Below, in pieces: positions 24,118 to 36,356 of a stretch of DNA of 64,000 nt (position 1 is the first letter of the stretch; the number at the start of each line of letters is the position of its first letter). The notes beneath the pieces were generated by a model. It saw only the letters and a list, made by a program, of their open reading frames with translations, did no database searches and was not told the origin of the DNA. Source of the DNA: Mallotus nudiflorus (taxonomy: Eukaryota; Streptophyta; Magnoliopsida; Malpighiales; Euphorbiaceae). Made by a program: the position numbers and the translations under genes. The stretch lies in assembly GCA_947683625.1 (NCBI GenBank), contig CANTUR010000126.1, forward strand, positions 682,001 to 746,000. Reading direction: 5' to 3'.

Positions 24118-25604
24118 TATTTCCCTATCCAAACCTAGCATGTCTTTATAAGTCCAAGCGAATGCTACCTTTCTTTTTGTTATTATTCTCTCAAAATTTT
24201 TTCTCTCTTCAGGAGTTACATCATGTGATATAGAAATGTTCTTTGGATTATCATTTGTGCCCATGTTAAATGAATCAAATTGAATTGAATTAATGTCAAA
24301 CATGCATGACCAATCAAAATTATAATGCACAGAACTATCAGGATGCACATCACACAAGTAAGCAAAACCAGCATTCATGTTATTGACCATAGGAAAAACA
24401 ACATCTTCGTCCGCATATAGACCGGACATTATTACATTAGTTTATTTATAAAAAAAATCAATAAAACTATCACTAATGATAGTAGCTAAGTCCTGGGGTG
24501 GTTCCTCCTTAGGTGGCAAACACAACAGCTCCTCAACAACATCATCACCCATCCTTTCAGTTACTTGCTTCATGACGTCCTCTTTGTTGCTGGTTACTAG
24601 GTTTTACATAATCTACTCTTTGAGGATCTCAAACTTAGGGACATCCTTTCCAGCCATGTTAACAGATTCTTTGGTTCCCAGATAATACTTGCCCTCCCCT
24701 AGCTTGATGAAATTCTCATTTAGTGGTCCAATCCTTCCCAAGGGCTTATTTCTTTTTGCTTTCTCCTTGTTCTTTACTCTTCTACTAGCTGGTCTTGCCT
24801 CAATATATCCCAAACCCTTCGTATGGTCCTAGGTCTTAATGTTCTGGGTCCTAGGACTTCCTTGTTCATTCTTCCTGAGCCCCTATCCAGGTCGATAATT
24901 CATGTTTTCCATCATTTTTGCAACCTGGGATCCATCTCATCAAATATTCCAGCAAATTGGAAACTAGGGGGAACACACACTTACTTCTGTTTATCAAGTA
25001 TAGCTACCGCAACTGCATTGGTTCCAGCTTTTATTGTCACAACATCTCCTTAATGAGGGAATTTTATTTTCTGGTGCACTGTTGAAGGTACTCCTCTTAG
25101 GGCATGAAACCATGGCCTTCCCAATAGCAGGGCATAGGTAACAGGGATGTCCAGTATAGTAAATCCAGCAGTCGACTCTGTAGGCCCTATTTTGACCAAA
25201 GCCTGAAATATTCCCTCCACATTCCTAGTACTGTCATCATAAGCTCTGATTATGAGGTTTGAAATCGTCAAGTCATCTACTTTCAGACCCAAATTGGGCA
25301 AGATCTTTAGCGGGTATACATTTATAGTTGAACCATCATCTACCATTACAAAGTTGGTTCTCTTTCTTTTTACTTCAGCTGGGATAAATAATGCCTTGTT
25401 ATGATTTCTTCCTTCCAAAGGCAAGTCATCATCTAAGAATGTTACCAACCCATGTTTCTTTTCTGTAACCTTTGCCACCATAGCTTCTGGAGTAGCGACT
25501 GATTCAATGCTCATATTCGATAAAGCTTTGACAAGAGCCCTTCTATGGCTGCCTGAATGCATCAGTAATTCCTAAATGTTGATGTTTGCCTTAGCCTTAT
25601 TCAA
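24118..25604 (-). pseudogene. Tat-A protease and linker to RT
   Basis: The protease block is at 25050-25562, with NFVMVDDGSTINVYP as the aspartic active-site loop and ALLLGRPWFH as the second conserved motif. The linker to RT (24070-24429) contains FAYLCDVHPDSSVHYNFDW, a stretch that also exists in Tat-B at 43056-43253. An in-frame break lies between about 24613 and 25050. Confidence 0.75.
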
Positions 25605-27134
25605 TTATTCCAAAATCAGATCCTCTTTCTGTCCTTCCTCTACTTCTGCATCTTCTGTTTCTTCCATTTCAGCAACCCTTTCATTTTGCTTTTCTGCTGC
25701 CCAATAATTCCTCCCACTTCTAGTAGCATGATTCACATTTGGAGTATCACTCCACACATCGATTCCAGTGGATTTTTCTTTACTAGAATCATACCAGATG
25801 TCCATAACCCCAATAATCCATTCTCTTTTCTTGTTTTTCCAAACTTCCACTATGCATGTTTCTTTTCCTTTCAACTCCCTTAGCTTGTCCATATGTTGGT
25901 TTAGCAGCTCTTCAACCCCTTTTTGGGACATTTCTGGGGTTAAGAATTTATCTTCTTCAAACTCATCACCCCATCCTATTGGCACAATCGATTCAATAGG
26001 GATGTCAGTGGAAGCGGGTTTAGAATAGAACACTCTGTAATCGAACTTGCCCGAAGGTTGTCCCAACAGATCTTCAACTCCTCTTAGTGACTGCTTAGGA
26101 ATTTTAGGCTCTTCTTTTACTGGCTTATAATCAAACTCATCTCCCTAACCTGAGGGCTCAATTGATTCAATAAGGATATCAGCAGAGGGTGGTTTTGAGT
26201 AGAATACTTTGTAATCAAACTTGCTTGAGGGCTAGCCCAATAAATCTTCTACTCCTCTCTATGGCTGTCTAAAAGGTTCTCCATTGGGTAAAAGGTTGAG
26301 ATCCTCGAAGGAGCTTAGCACTTCTTCTTTGTTAACCCCTGAGTTGATCATCATGGTGGCTGGTGGTGGAACATTATGGTAGTCTGGGAAAGGGTTGTTT
26401 CTGGTGTTTAGGTTGGAATTGGATTTCTCAGGGTCAGTGATTTTTTCAGAGTCTATCAAGTTTTGGATTTTTTATTTTAGGCGAATACAGGTATCTATGG
26501 AATGACCAGCTACTTGATGAAACTTGTAGTAATTGTTTGGATCATAGATAGGGAGATTTGGATTCAGGGGTTTGGAAAAGGTTAAGGGTCAAAGTAGGCC
26601 TTTTTGGATTAGCCTCTCTAGGACTTTAAAAAGTGGTTGGTTGAAGTTGGAGAACCTTCTAGGTTGCTGAACTGCACACACCTCTGTAGCTCCACTAGTA
26701 CTTCCTTGTTGTATGCCCCTAGTTGGGTAGTTTCGAGTTCTTATGCCTTGAGTAGTTTTTTTTCTCACTCTCAATTTCCTCAACTTGTAACCCGTCATCA
26801 TATAAATCAACAAAGGTTTTGGGATTCATCATCTGTAGCCTCTCGACCAAATTAGGTGACACATTACGAACTATCATTCTAACTTGATCCTTCTTAGCAA
26901 GCTTGTTTTTCATCATCCCTACTTTATTCATGAAATGAGTTAAGAAATCAGAAAAATACTCATTTGATTTCTGTTTAGTCAACTCTAAATCCCTAATTGA
27001 CACTTCCAATCGAGTGTTATAATCATATTATTTTAGTTCCTTCCAGTAAGCTCTAATAGACTTTTCTAACCCATGGTACCAGTTCACAGCCATTCCTTCT
27101 AGGGACAGTACAAACAACCTAGCAACTATTGATA
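25605..27134 (-). pseudogene. Tat-A gag, central and C-terminal part
   Basis: The 26719-27009 frame carries RDLELTKQKSNEYFSDFLT and VRMIVRNVSPNLVERLQM, typical of Tat gag. A zinc-knuckle-like block YYKFHQVAGHSIDTCIRLK (about 26475-26535) has only part of the Cys/His set. Downstream frames (25605-26066, 26259-26459) continue to the protease. The gag is cut at 27134 by Tat-B, and its upstream parts are at 49393-49523 and 57659-58260. Confidence 0.8.
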
Positions 27135-27139
27135 ATGGT

Positions 27140-29338
27140 TGTAGACACCCAATTTCAAGATGATATGTTATGGATGTAACAAAGAACTCCAGTGATGAAA
27201 ATGTCTTAGAAACTTAATCCTTAAAAAATTCTAAGGGCTTTTAAAGGAAGGATTTAATGTTTTCAGGGACTAAATCGCAAAGTTCTTTTTAGGACCTAAT
27301 TGCAAAATTTAAATTTTTTAGGGGCCTTTTTGTAATTAAATGTAAAAAAAAAAGTGCGTCGGAATTCCATAATTCCGATCGGAATTATGTAATTCCGATC
27401 GGAATTACAACAATTTCGATCGGGATTGTATAATTCCGATCGAACTTATATAATCCCGGTCAGAATTGAATTCTTCCGCTTTCCTATTTCTAAATTACTT
27501 TTAATTTAGTGTTTTAATTGGTTTAAACTTCCTAATTAATTCAATCCAAATTGGTTTAAACTTCCTAATCAATTCATTCCTAATTGGTTTAAAATTCCTA
27601 AATACACTTTAGGAAGTAGAATCACATTAGGATTAGGGTTAGCCCTCCTGGTTCTACTATAAAAAGAAAGTAAGGAGCAGTGAAAAAAGTGGAGAAAAAG
27701 CATGAAAAGGGAGGAAAAGAAATAGAGAGAAAAGGCATAGCAGTAGAGAAAAAAAAGAGGGGCGTAGAAAGAAAAAAGGAAAAAGAAGGAGAAGAAATGG
27801 AAGAGAAAAGGAAAATCATGATTTCTTTTGATTTTTTTTACTTAAAAAATTCCTTTTGATTCAACAATCAGTTTAAGACTCGTGAAGAACTTTAAGGAGA
27901 AAGATTTGTCAAGAACGGTGAACTATCAATCTGAGGAGCATCATAAATCATCCATAAGCATATCATCTTCTTCTATTCCTTATTTGATTATTTTACATTA
28001 TTATTTTTATTTTTTAAAAGTTATTATCATAATTTATTCATTAATCATTGTTTTATCTTGTTTTGTGGTGATTATGGAGGATGACGCATGATGATCATGT
28101 GAGGGAGGTGAATCTCATTAAAAGTCCACAGAAGACTATGAATAAAGTCTCGTAGAGACTTAGTTTCTAGGGCTTTATTTTGTTTTTTTATCATCTTTAT
28201 GTTTTTTTTTATTGTTTTATTTTTATTAATTATTTTAGGAATTAATGTAATAGCCCAAATAGTGGGAATAGTAATAAAACTATAAGTGTGGTTGCATGAT
28301 TTTTTTTATTAAACTGGTTAGTAAAGTTAGGTTTCAATTAGGTAATTATTTAAAATCAATGGAGGAAATAGATTAATTTAGGTTGCATGTTAATAAAATT
28401 AGGATTTTAGTAAGGGTTAATTTAATTATTTGTTTAATCTTATTTAATTGTTTCTTTTATGTTATTATTTGTTTTTGGATTTATTTATTATTTTTGTGTG
28501 TTTTGGGGCCTTAAGCCCACTTTAGACCTTGATTTATTTATTTAAGTTTAGATAATTCTTTTAGCCTATATCACTTAATAATTAAATAGGTTTAATTAAT
28601 TAAAATATATTTTTAGGTCCATAATTAATTAGATTTTAGATTAGAAATATTCTTAGGCCCATCTAGTCAATTAGATATAGGCCCATGTAACTCAATTTAA
28701 TTAATTTAGACTTAGCCCATTTAATTTAAGCTCTTTTTCATAATTTGTAGATTTAAGGTCACTATTTAATTAAAACATGTAGAATTAGGCCCACGAATTT
28801 AAATATTCCATAATTTATAGAATTAGGCCCATTTTTATTAATAGACTTAGGTTCATTTAATTAAAATAAAAAAGGAACTAGGTCTTTAGGTTCACTTATA
28901 CATTAAAATATGTAGATTTAATTCATTTAATTAAAATCCATGTAGATTAGACTAACTTAGGGATTATGTGATTTATTGAATGCATTATTTACTTGTATAT
29001 TTCATGACTAGTTTGCTTTAGAGTTTATTGTTTTGGGTTTATATGAAATTGCATGTAAATAGAGAATAAGATAATAATTCATAAAGTAATTCTAAATGAA
29101 CACAAGACTGAAAGAAGTTAGTATTCTGTATCCAGAATCTCCTGGTCATGGTGCTAGCTTTCTTTTAGGGAATCGAGTACCACCTTTTCGATTTGTCGCA
29201 GTTATTACCCTGGGTGGTGACTCCTCATCTCCATGCCATGTCTTTGTGACAGTGGTTAGTGTGTTCTCTAGAGTCCTGAGCTCAAATAGTATCACGGTTG
29301 CTAAAATCTTGGACGCGCGTTAAACCCTGCCGTCTACA
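27140..29338 (+). repeat. Tat-B 5' LTR
   Basis: Starts TGTAGACACCC and ends CCGTCTACA. The 3' copy at 47196 is closely similar along its length. A TATA box (TATAAAAAG) is at 27658-27666. Five units of 20 bp with a CCGATCGG core lie at 27356-27474, upstream of the TATA box. The region 28500-28960 has repeated TTAGGCCCA-type blocks. No gene is seen in it. Confidence 0.92.
27356..27474 (+). promoter_or_regulatory. CCGATCGG palindrome array, five 20-bp units
   Basis: AATTCCGATCGGAATT is a perfect 16-bp palindrome at 27371-27386 and again at 27391-27406. Three diverged units follow at the same 20-bp step. The array lies about 185 bp upstream of the LTR TATA box. The 3' LTR has four units (47426-47505). 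Confidence 0.65.
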
Positions 29339-29358
29339 GTGGCGACTCCACTGGGGAT
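29339..29358 (+). other. Tat-B primer binding site
   Basis: TGGCGACTCCACTGGGGAT directly follows the 5' LTR. This sequence type is the usual primer site of Tat/Ogre elements, said to pair with a tRNA-Arg. The tRNA identity is established knowledge for the lineage and is not shown here. Confidence 0.75.
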
Positions 29359-30154
29359 AAGAGATACTGATTCTACTTGTGTTTTTTAGAATTATTTTTT
29401 TAATTATTATTTTATTCTTGAATTCATTCTGCATGTTCCTCTTAACCGATGGCGTTGGTTTATGGTTCCATGATTCCACTAGCTTCATGGGGTTATAGAT
29501 CGGCTAACCATCACTCTTAGCTTTAACTCGATCCAAGAGAGATTACCGGGGTCATCTAACCAGAGCTTGTAACCTAAGTGCTTAAAGGGGGTAGTCTTCT
29601 CTTGGGTTTGCAATGGATGCTGGGCCCCTCTGACTTTGGCCTGTAACTCAAAGTCCATAATGGAGAGCATCTTGCTAAGGGAACCTTAACCTTTTTACTG
29701 GACCTTAACCACATATAATGGCTTAGTTATTTCCCCTAGGATCTACCTAAATTGCTTGTGAATGTTTCCATGAGGTATTTCTATCTGTAAAGGCCCAAGC
29801 CCATACTTTAGAAACCCGTTTAGGTTAATAAAGATTAGGCTAATCTTTTACACTTAGAAATGCTGTTTCTGTGCTTCTATTATTTTGAGAGATTTGGCAT
29901 GCGCGTCGGACCCTGATATCCCCTGTTGATATTAAGGCCAAGATCCAAAAATCCTAGGAAAAGAGACTCGCCATTGAATACGTGTGCGGGAGGAATAAGG
30001 TTGGAAGGATGTATGTATACCTAACTTGTTACTTGCTATTTATTGCATAACACGTGCATCATGCATCTCATGCATCATACTAACAATTTGTCTTGCAGCC
30101 ATCATAGATTCATCTGGGTCTTCCTGTGTTTGGAGTTAAAAAGGTGGCAGACTA
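29359..30154 (+). other. Tat-B 5' leader
   Basis: Non-coding leader between primer site and gag. Its last part (about 30040-30150) matches, in reverse, the leader of Tat-A at 58250-58340, with a CATCATGCATCTCATGCATC-like stretch. No gene is seen in it. Confidence 0.6.
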
Positions 30155-31238
30155 GTGAGAACTGATTCAAGCCCTCAATCGATCACAAAAGAGATCCTTA
30201 GCAGACTGGAAGAGAGCCCCATTAATCCTCTATATTTGAAAGCTACGCAACCTGAACAAACTGAAAGAATGGAACAACAAGAGAGAGGAAAATGGACCCT
30301 AGAAGATGTCAAAAGAGCACTGATGGAGGATATGAGAGCAATGATGCAAGACGAGTTAAGATAAGCTCTAGCGGGATTAATACCACTACCTGCTACTGCT
30401 GCACCACCTACCGCAGCCAACCCACTTGCCATGGGTCCACTACCTGTTAACAATGACAATGTTGGGGAAATGAAACTTGAGGATGTTGAGAGTTACATGG
30501 TTGAAAAGGCGAAAAAGGAATCACTTGAGCAAGTTCAAGAGCTGGAATCTAGACAGATGAAGGCATTAACTCAAAAGATGTCTAAGATAGAAGAGTTGAT
30601 GAGGGGACAAGGCTTAGGATACCCTTTTGACTTTGATGATATAATGCAATTTAAGGAAGACAGGCTACCTGATAAATTCAAAATGCCACAGTTGCAGAAG
30701 TTTGATGGTACTGGGGACCAGAGGGTTCATCTCAGTCAATATACAACTATTATGAGTGCCACTAAGGCTCCTTTGGCTGTGTGTTACTAAGTTGTTTGTG
30801 TTGTCCTTGGAAGGTATGGCCATTAACTGGTATCATGGGTTAGAGAAGTTTATCCGAGCAGATTAGAGGGAGTTGTGCACTGCTTTTCTAAAGCAACACA
30901 ACTATAATATTGGGCTTAAGGTGTCTATAAGAGATCTAGAATTGACCAAACAAAAGCCCAACGAATCATTTTCAGATTTTCTAACTAGATTCATGAATAA
31001 GGCGGGAATGATGAAGAACAAATTGGCAGAGAAAGACAAGTTAGAATGATAGTCCGAAATGTGTCACCTAACCTAGTGGAGAGGTTGCAAATGATAAACC
31101 CAAAGACCTTCATAGACCTGTATGATGACAGTCTACAAGCTGAAGAGATAGAGGATGAGAAAAAAAGAGTTATAGAGGCACAATAACTCGAAATTACTCA
31201 ACTGGGGGCACATAATAGGGGAGCACTAGTCGGATTGC
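30155..31238 (+). pseudogene. Tat-B gag, N-terminal and central part
   Basis: Starts MRTDSSPQSITKEI. Conserved blocks are WTLEDVKRALMEDMRAMMQ, SRQMKALTQKMSKIEELM, DRLPDKFKMPQLQKFDG and then VRMIVRNVSPNLVERLQM. The same blocks occur in Tat-A gag. Stops are at 30362 and 30788, and frameshifts lie between 30788 and 31050. The 3' edge is the Tekay-1 insertion (duplication AGGAG at 31239-31243). Gag forms the particle that packages the element RNA. Confidence 0.85.
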
Positions 31239-31243
31239 AGGAG

Positions 31244-34200
31244 TGTCACGACCCAAAACAGGGGCCATGACCGGCGCTAGGGAACGGGAATTCTTTCAAA
31301 TCCGAAACTCGTAGCAAGCCTAAAAATAAAATAAAACATGCAATAGTAACAATAACAATATTAAATGCAGCAGGAATAAAAATCATAAATATCATAATAT
31401 TATTTCATCACTGGATTTAAATCAAATCTCATCTCTTCACATATATATAAAATCTTTCAGTACAAATCCAGTTTCAATATAATACATCTCTTTAAATAAA
31501 ATACATGAAATACCACATTTTAATTCACAACTACTGCAGTGTCTAGATTATAAAAATAAGACTCAAGTAAATAATTTACACAAAGAAGCTGGGGCGGAAG
31601 AAATCTGGCGTACAGGCCTGCTACTGAGGTCTGAAGATGTTGACTCTCCTGAAAAATAGTCAACGGAGGGGAGTCAGACCTCACTGAGTGAATTACTATA
31701 ATATATATACATGCATACTAAATGAAAATGCATACAGTCAACTGTATATATCTAATATGTATATATACAGGCAAATACACACAGATGCAGTAAAATCATT
31801 TTATATATTTCTTATTGAAAATCATATTTTATGAAGGATCAAATAGAACCCTATGATATCGAAAACCTCAGATAGTGTTAGACAACACTCTAACCACACA
31901 GGCTCACTTATTCCAAATATATCCACTTAATCCATTTGGACAGTAGACTGGCCCCGAGACACTAAGTCAACCGAGCTCCACCAGTCTGACTGCCAGTGTG
32001 ATTGGCCCCGAGACATTTGGTCAACCGAGCTCCAGCAATCACACCCAAATCACATCTCACACATCAAATAATCAATCAATATCCATAAATGGTTAGTAAT
32101 ATAGCCTAAATACTATAGGCGTACCGGTACGTACTCGGTCCTAGTGCTGCCCACTAGGTAGCACGTTCTATCGATATCCTTCATCAATAATATAAATCAT
32201 TCATTCACAAAAATAAATGATGCATGAATTTAAATAACACAACAATATAAACCATATATATATACTGAAAATATACCAAAAGTAAACCAGATATATTTCG
32301 AGTATATATATGTCAAATGAATTCAATCAAATTATAAATTAAGTTGGAAATATATTTAAAAACATTTTAAATATATTTTATTTACAAAACATGCATATAA
32401 TTTAATATATACAAAAAATAAACCAAAAATATATTTAAATACAATTCACATTATTTATGCATATTTAATCAAAATAAAACATATATTTCTAAATCATGCA
32501 TCCTAAAGCATATATATATAGTATAGTAACTCACCCTAGTGCGCTCCACGAGACGGGTCCGACGGGCCTGGTCCACTAGCCCTCGGTCTCGGCGCAACTA
32601 AACAAACAATAACGACAGACATTAGAATAATCCTAACAGAAATCCTAGAATTCGATCTAGAGTATTAAACACAGGATCAGAAATTAGGGTTCGACCGGAT
32701 ATCACGTTTTACGAGAATTCTACCAAAAATTCGGTAGAACCTCCCCTGTAAAACGAACATCTCTCTACTCAAAAGAGTATAGCCGACCCTGCAAAGAAAC
32801 ACACTTCGAAAAATAGGCTCAACACAAATCCACAATCCCTCGGTCGAACTCCAGACTACAATCTACCGACCGGGGTCCACAAACACAGAACAATTCCAGA
32901 AATACCAAAAATATCCTTATAACATAGAAATTCATTTTATAAGTAGAAATTACATAATTAACCTTAAAACACTGTAAAAACTGATAAAAACTCATTTTAT
33001 TAGAAAAACCGTATATTATATATATAATTGAAAATAATTTACGAAAAATGGTTTTAATTAGTTAAAAATACCAAATAATTTATAGAAATCATTTTTATAC
33101 CTTAAATAACTATTAAAACCAATTAAATTACATTTTTAGCCAATTTAGGGTAAAATTACCAAAATACCCCTATATATATAAATATACTAAAATTACTTCA
33201 AAAATTCCCCAAAAATAGTATAATTATCCAAAATTAATTTTCTCAACATATTTATCAATAATATCAATAATTAAACCCAATTATCCAATTAAATTCAAAT
33301 AAAAACACATTTAACCCTAATTTTCCAAAATTTCATAAACTTGAATAATTCAAAATAAATACTTAGAAATTCATAAAAATTCCAAATAAATTTCTATAAT
33401 TCATTTCAACACCTAATTTAACCATAAAATACAATTTCATAATTTAAACAATTAATTTCCAAAAATTAGAAAATAATATTAAAATATTCAAAAATATCCA
33501 AAAATCCAAACAATCTCCAAAAATTCCATCAAAATTCATACATGTAGATTAAGCTACTAGGATCAACATTTGTGAAGGGAGTTTTCATGAATCAATCAAT
33601 TTGAAGCTCAAAAAAATCAAAAACCCTAATAGGCCGAAATTGAAAATTCGAAACCTAAGCAATTCTAGACCATTTAAGCTTAAACCAAAGCTAGAATCAC
33701 ACTCACTGGAGCTCAAGGAGAAGAAAGAGACCGGCGGTGTCAAAAATGGTGGCCGGAATCGACATGATTGACGGTGGCCAAAGTTTCGGCTTCTCCGGCC
33801 AAAACTGGCTTCCAGGCGCCGGAAATGGCTACCACAGGCGGCGAGGAAGGCTGGGGAAGGTGGTGGCACACCGGACGGCACTCTCACGGCAAGGGAATGG
33901 CACGGCAGGCGTCCGGACGGCGAAGGGAAGGTGATCTGGGAAGAAGGAGGCTCGGGGGCAGTTTTGTAATTTTCCAAAATTTGATTTTTTTTTGATATAT
34001 AATGTGTATATATATATATTATACTATATATTAAAATAATATTAAATCACACACATTAAATATACACCACACACATAAAATTTAATATTTTAATAATTTA
34101 ATAATAAATAAAATAATTAAATAACAATAAATTAATAAATAAATAATAAAATATAAGGGTAATATATTAAACCCTAATTAAATAAATATACACACACATA

Positions 34201-34472
34201 GGCTTTATTTAGTAATTTAAAAATACGCATGAGTTCATGCAAGTTCGAAAATATATTTAAAATAATTAATATTAAAATATTTACGTGAAAATTTCCCCGA
34301 AAATGAAAGTCCCGAGAAAATTTTACGTAAAGCACTGTAAATAATACACAATAATTAAAATAGGTTTTAAATACATATCAACTCGTATAAAAATCATATA
34401 TATATTCAAAATTTATTAACACTGCATATCCCGGTACAGTGTAAAAATATTGTAAAAACACGGGATATTACA
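31244..34472 (-). repeat. Tekay-1 3' LTR (left)
   Basis: TGTCACGACCC to GGGATATTACA on the + strand. It holds the paired GGCCCCGAGACA blocks (31940-32045) and the stem-loop at 32144-32164. The 33585-33977 frames overlap a GC-richer patch present in all family LTRs and have no known relatives that I recognise. Confidence 0.95.
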
Positions 34473-34488
34473 GTCTTCCCCCCTTACA
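34473..34488 (-). other. Tekay-1 polypurine tract
   Basis: On the minus strand AAGGGGGGAAGAC directly precedes the LTR start TGTAATATCCCG. The same tract is next to the left LTR of Tekay-2 at 52891. Confidence 0.8.
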
Positions 34489-34528
34489 AGAATTCGTCCC
34501 CGAATTCCAAAAAGAAAAGATTACAGGA

Positions 34529-35211
34529 TCAAGAAGGAAAGAGATATGGGTAAGAAGCTCGCATCTCAACTTCAGTCTCCCACGTATGCTCCTCAACTTT
34601 GTCGCTACGCCACAAAACCTTGACCATCGGAATCTGCTTCGATCGCAACTGTCGAACTTGATAATCAACGATCGCCACAGGTTCTTGCACAAACGTCAAA
34701 TCTTCACTCACTTCTACACTGTCGGGCTGCAACACGTGAGAAGGATCTGAGATATACTTCCTCAACATCGAGATATGAAATACTGGATGCACCTGTGACA
34801 TACTCGGAGGCAAATCCAATCGATACGCAACAGTGCTAACTCTCTCCAGAATCTCAAACGGTCCAATATATCTCGGTGCTAACTTACCCTTCCTGCCAAA
34901 TCTCATCACCCCCTTCATCGGAGATACTTTCAGAAAAATGAAATCTCCAACCTGAAACTCCACATCTCTGCGCCTAGGATCCTCATAACTCTTTGTCTGC
35001 TAACTGCGGTCTCTAATCTTCGCTTAATCACGACTACTTTCTCTGCAGCATCCTAAACCATCTCAGGTCCAGTCAAAACTCTCTCACCAATTTCATCCCA
35101 ACTCAGAGGGGATCTACACTTCCTTCCATACAAAGCCTCATACGATGCCATGCCAATACTGCTATGGTAGATGTTATTATATGCAAACTCAACAAGCGAC
35201 AAATGATCATC
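34529..35211 (-). pseudogene. Tekay-1 integrase C-terminus and chromodomain
   Basis: The 34529-34963 frame begins EFQVGDFIFLKVSPMKGVMR, the integrase C-terminal (GPY-like) region with KLAPRYIGPFEILERV and QVHPVFHISMLRKY. The chromodomain follows: EPVAIVDYQVRQLRSKQI, VKVLWRSDKVEEHTWE and YPYLFPS, then a stop at 34529. Chromodomains of this group are thought to steer insertion into heterochromatin. The segment 34964-35211 is the end of the integrase core, read through a stop and a shift. Confidence 0.88.
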
Positions 35212-35850
35212 CTAGCTACCTCCCAAATCCAAGACACACATCCTCAACATATCTTCTAGTGTCTGGATCATCCTCTCAGACTGGCCATCTGTCTGAGGAT
35301 GAAAAGCAGTACTAAAATCCAACCTAGTGCCCATCGCTTCCTGTAACTTCTGCCAAAAACGAGAAGTAAACACCGAACCTCTATCTGACACAATGGACAC
35401 AGGTACTCCATAAAGGCACACAATATGCTTCACGTACAACTTCGCCAATCTAGCTACAGAATAAGTGGCTTTCACAGGCAAGAAATGTGCAGACTTCGTC
35501 AACCTGTCTACAATCACCCAGATGGAATTGTATCCATCCTTCGAACGAGGTAAACCGACCACAAAATCCATAGCTATCCTTTCCCACTTCCACTCGGGAA
35601 TAGGAAGAGGCTGAAGCTTCCTAGAAGGCTTTTGATGTTCGTCTTTCACTTGTTGACACGTCAAACACTTAGCAACATAATCAGCGACATCCTTCTTCAA
35701 TCCGTCCCACCAGTATAGATCTCTGATACTGTGGTACATCTTAGTAACACCTGTATGTATGCTGTAGGCTGTAGAATGTGCTTCCTTTAAAATCTCCTCT
35801 CTCAAATCATCCACATCAGGAACACACAATCTACCACTGATCCACAACAC
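35212..35850 (-). pseudogene. Tekay-1 integrase core
   Basis: Shows the zinc region (HTGVTKMYHSIRDLYWWDG, CLTCQQVK), the first Asp in IAMDFVVGLP, the second in VSDRGSVFTS and the Glu in DGQSERMIQTLEDML. The frame stops at 35212 where GGS is followed by TAG; Tekay-2 has TGG at the same site, so this is a Trp-to-stop change. Confidence 0.92.
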
Positions 35851-36356
35851 ACCATCATCATCGAGTGTGAAATCAGTGAACTTCCTGCTTGAACATTCTC
35901 TGCAAGCTCTTCCAGAATGGGATCTCGGCTCTGAGCTGCTTTAATCCTATCCCTCAGTACAGATCGCACTTTAAACTGAGCTAGCAGTCCACCTGATCTA
36001 CTAATCTTCATCATCAGACCTTGATCCACCAATAGATGCAATTCCTGGATCAATGGTCTCCTCTCCATACTGATGTGAGCAAGACTACCTGAGGATTTTC
36101 TACTCAAGGCATCTTCTACCACATTAGCTTTACCCGGATGATATAAGATCTCGTAATCATAATCCTTCAACAATTCTAACCATCTTCTCTGCCTCAAATT
36201 CAGATCTCGCTGCTGAAAAATGTACTTAAGGCTCTTGTGATCAGTAAATATCTCACAAGTCACCCCGTACAAATAATGTCTCCAAATCTTCAAAGGAAAG
36301 ATCACTGCAGCCATCTCAAGATCATGTGTAGGATAGTTCTGCTCATGCTTCTTCAA
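35802..36356 (-). pseudogene. Tekay-1 RNase H and connection
   Basis: KKHEQNYPTHDLEMAAVIF, WRHYLYGVTCEIFTDHKSLK and RRWLELLKDYDYEILYHPGK are RNase H blocks. The frame is split from RT by a TAG at 36357-36359, where Tekay-2 has CAG. Its end overlaps the start of the integrase frame, so a frameshift lies near 35850. Confidence 0.9.

Noticed and set aside
24476..26855. Plus-strand frames across Tat-A gag and protease (for example 24476-24685, 25686-26028, 26637-26855)
   Set aside because: Shadows of minus-strand gag and protease, with no motifs.
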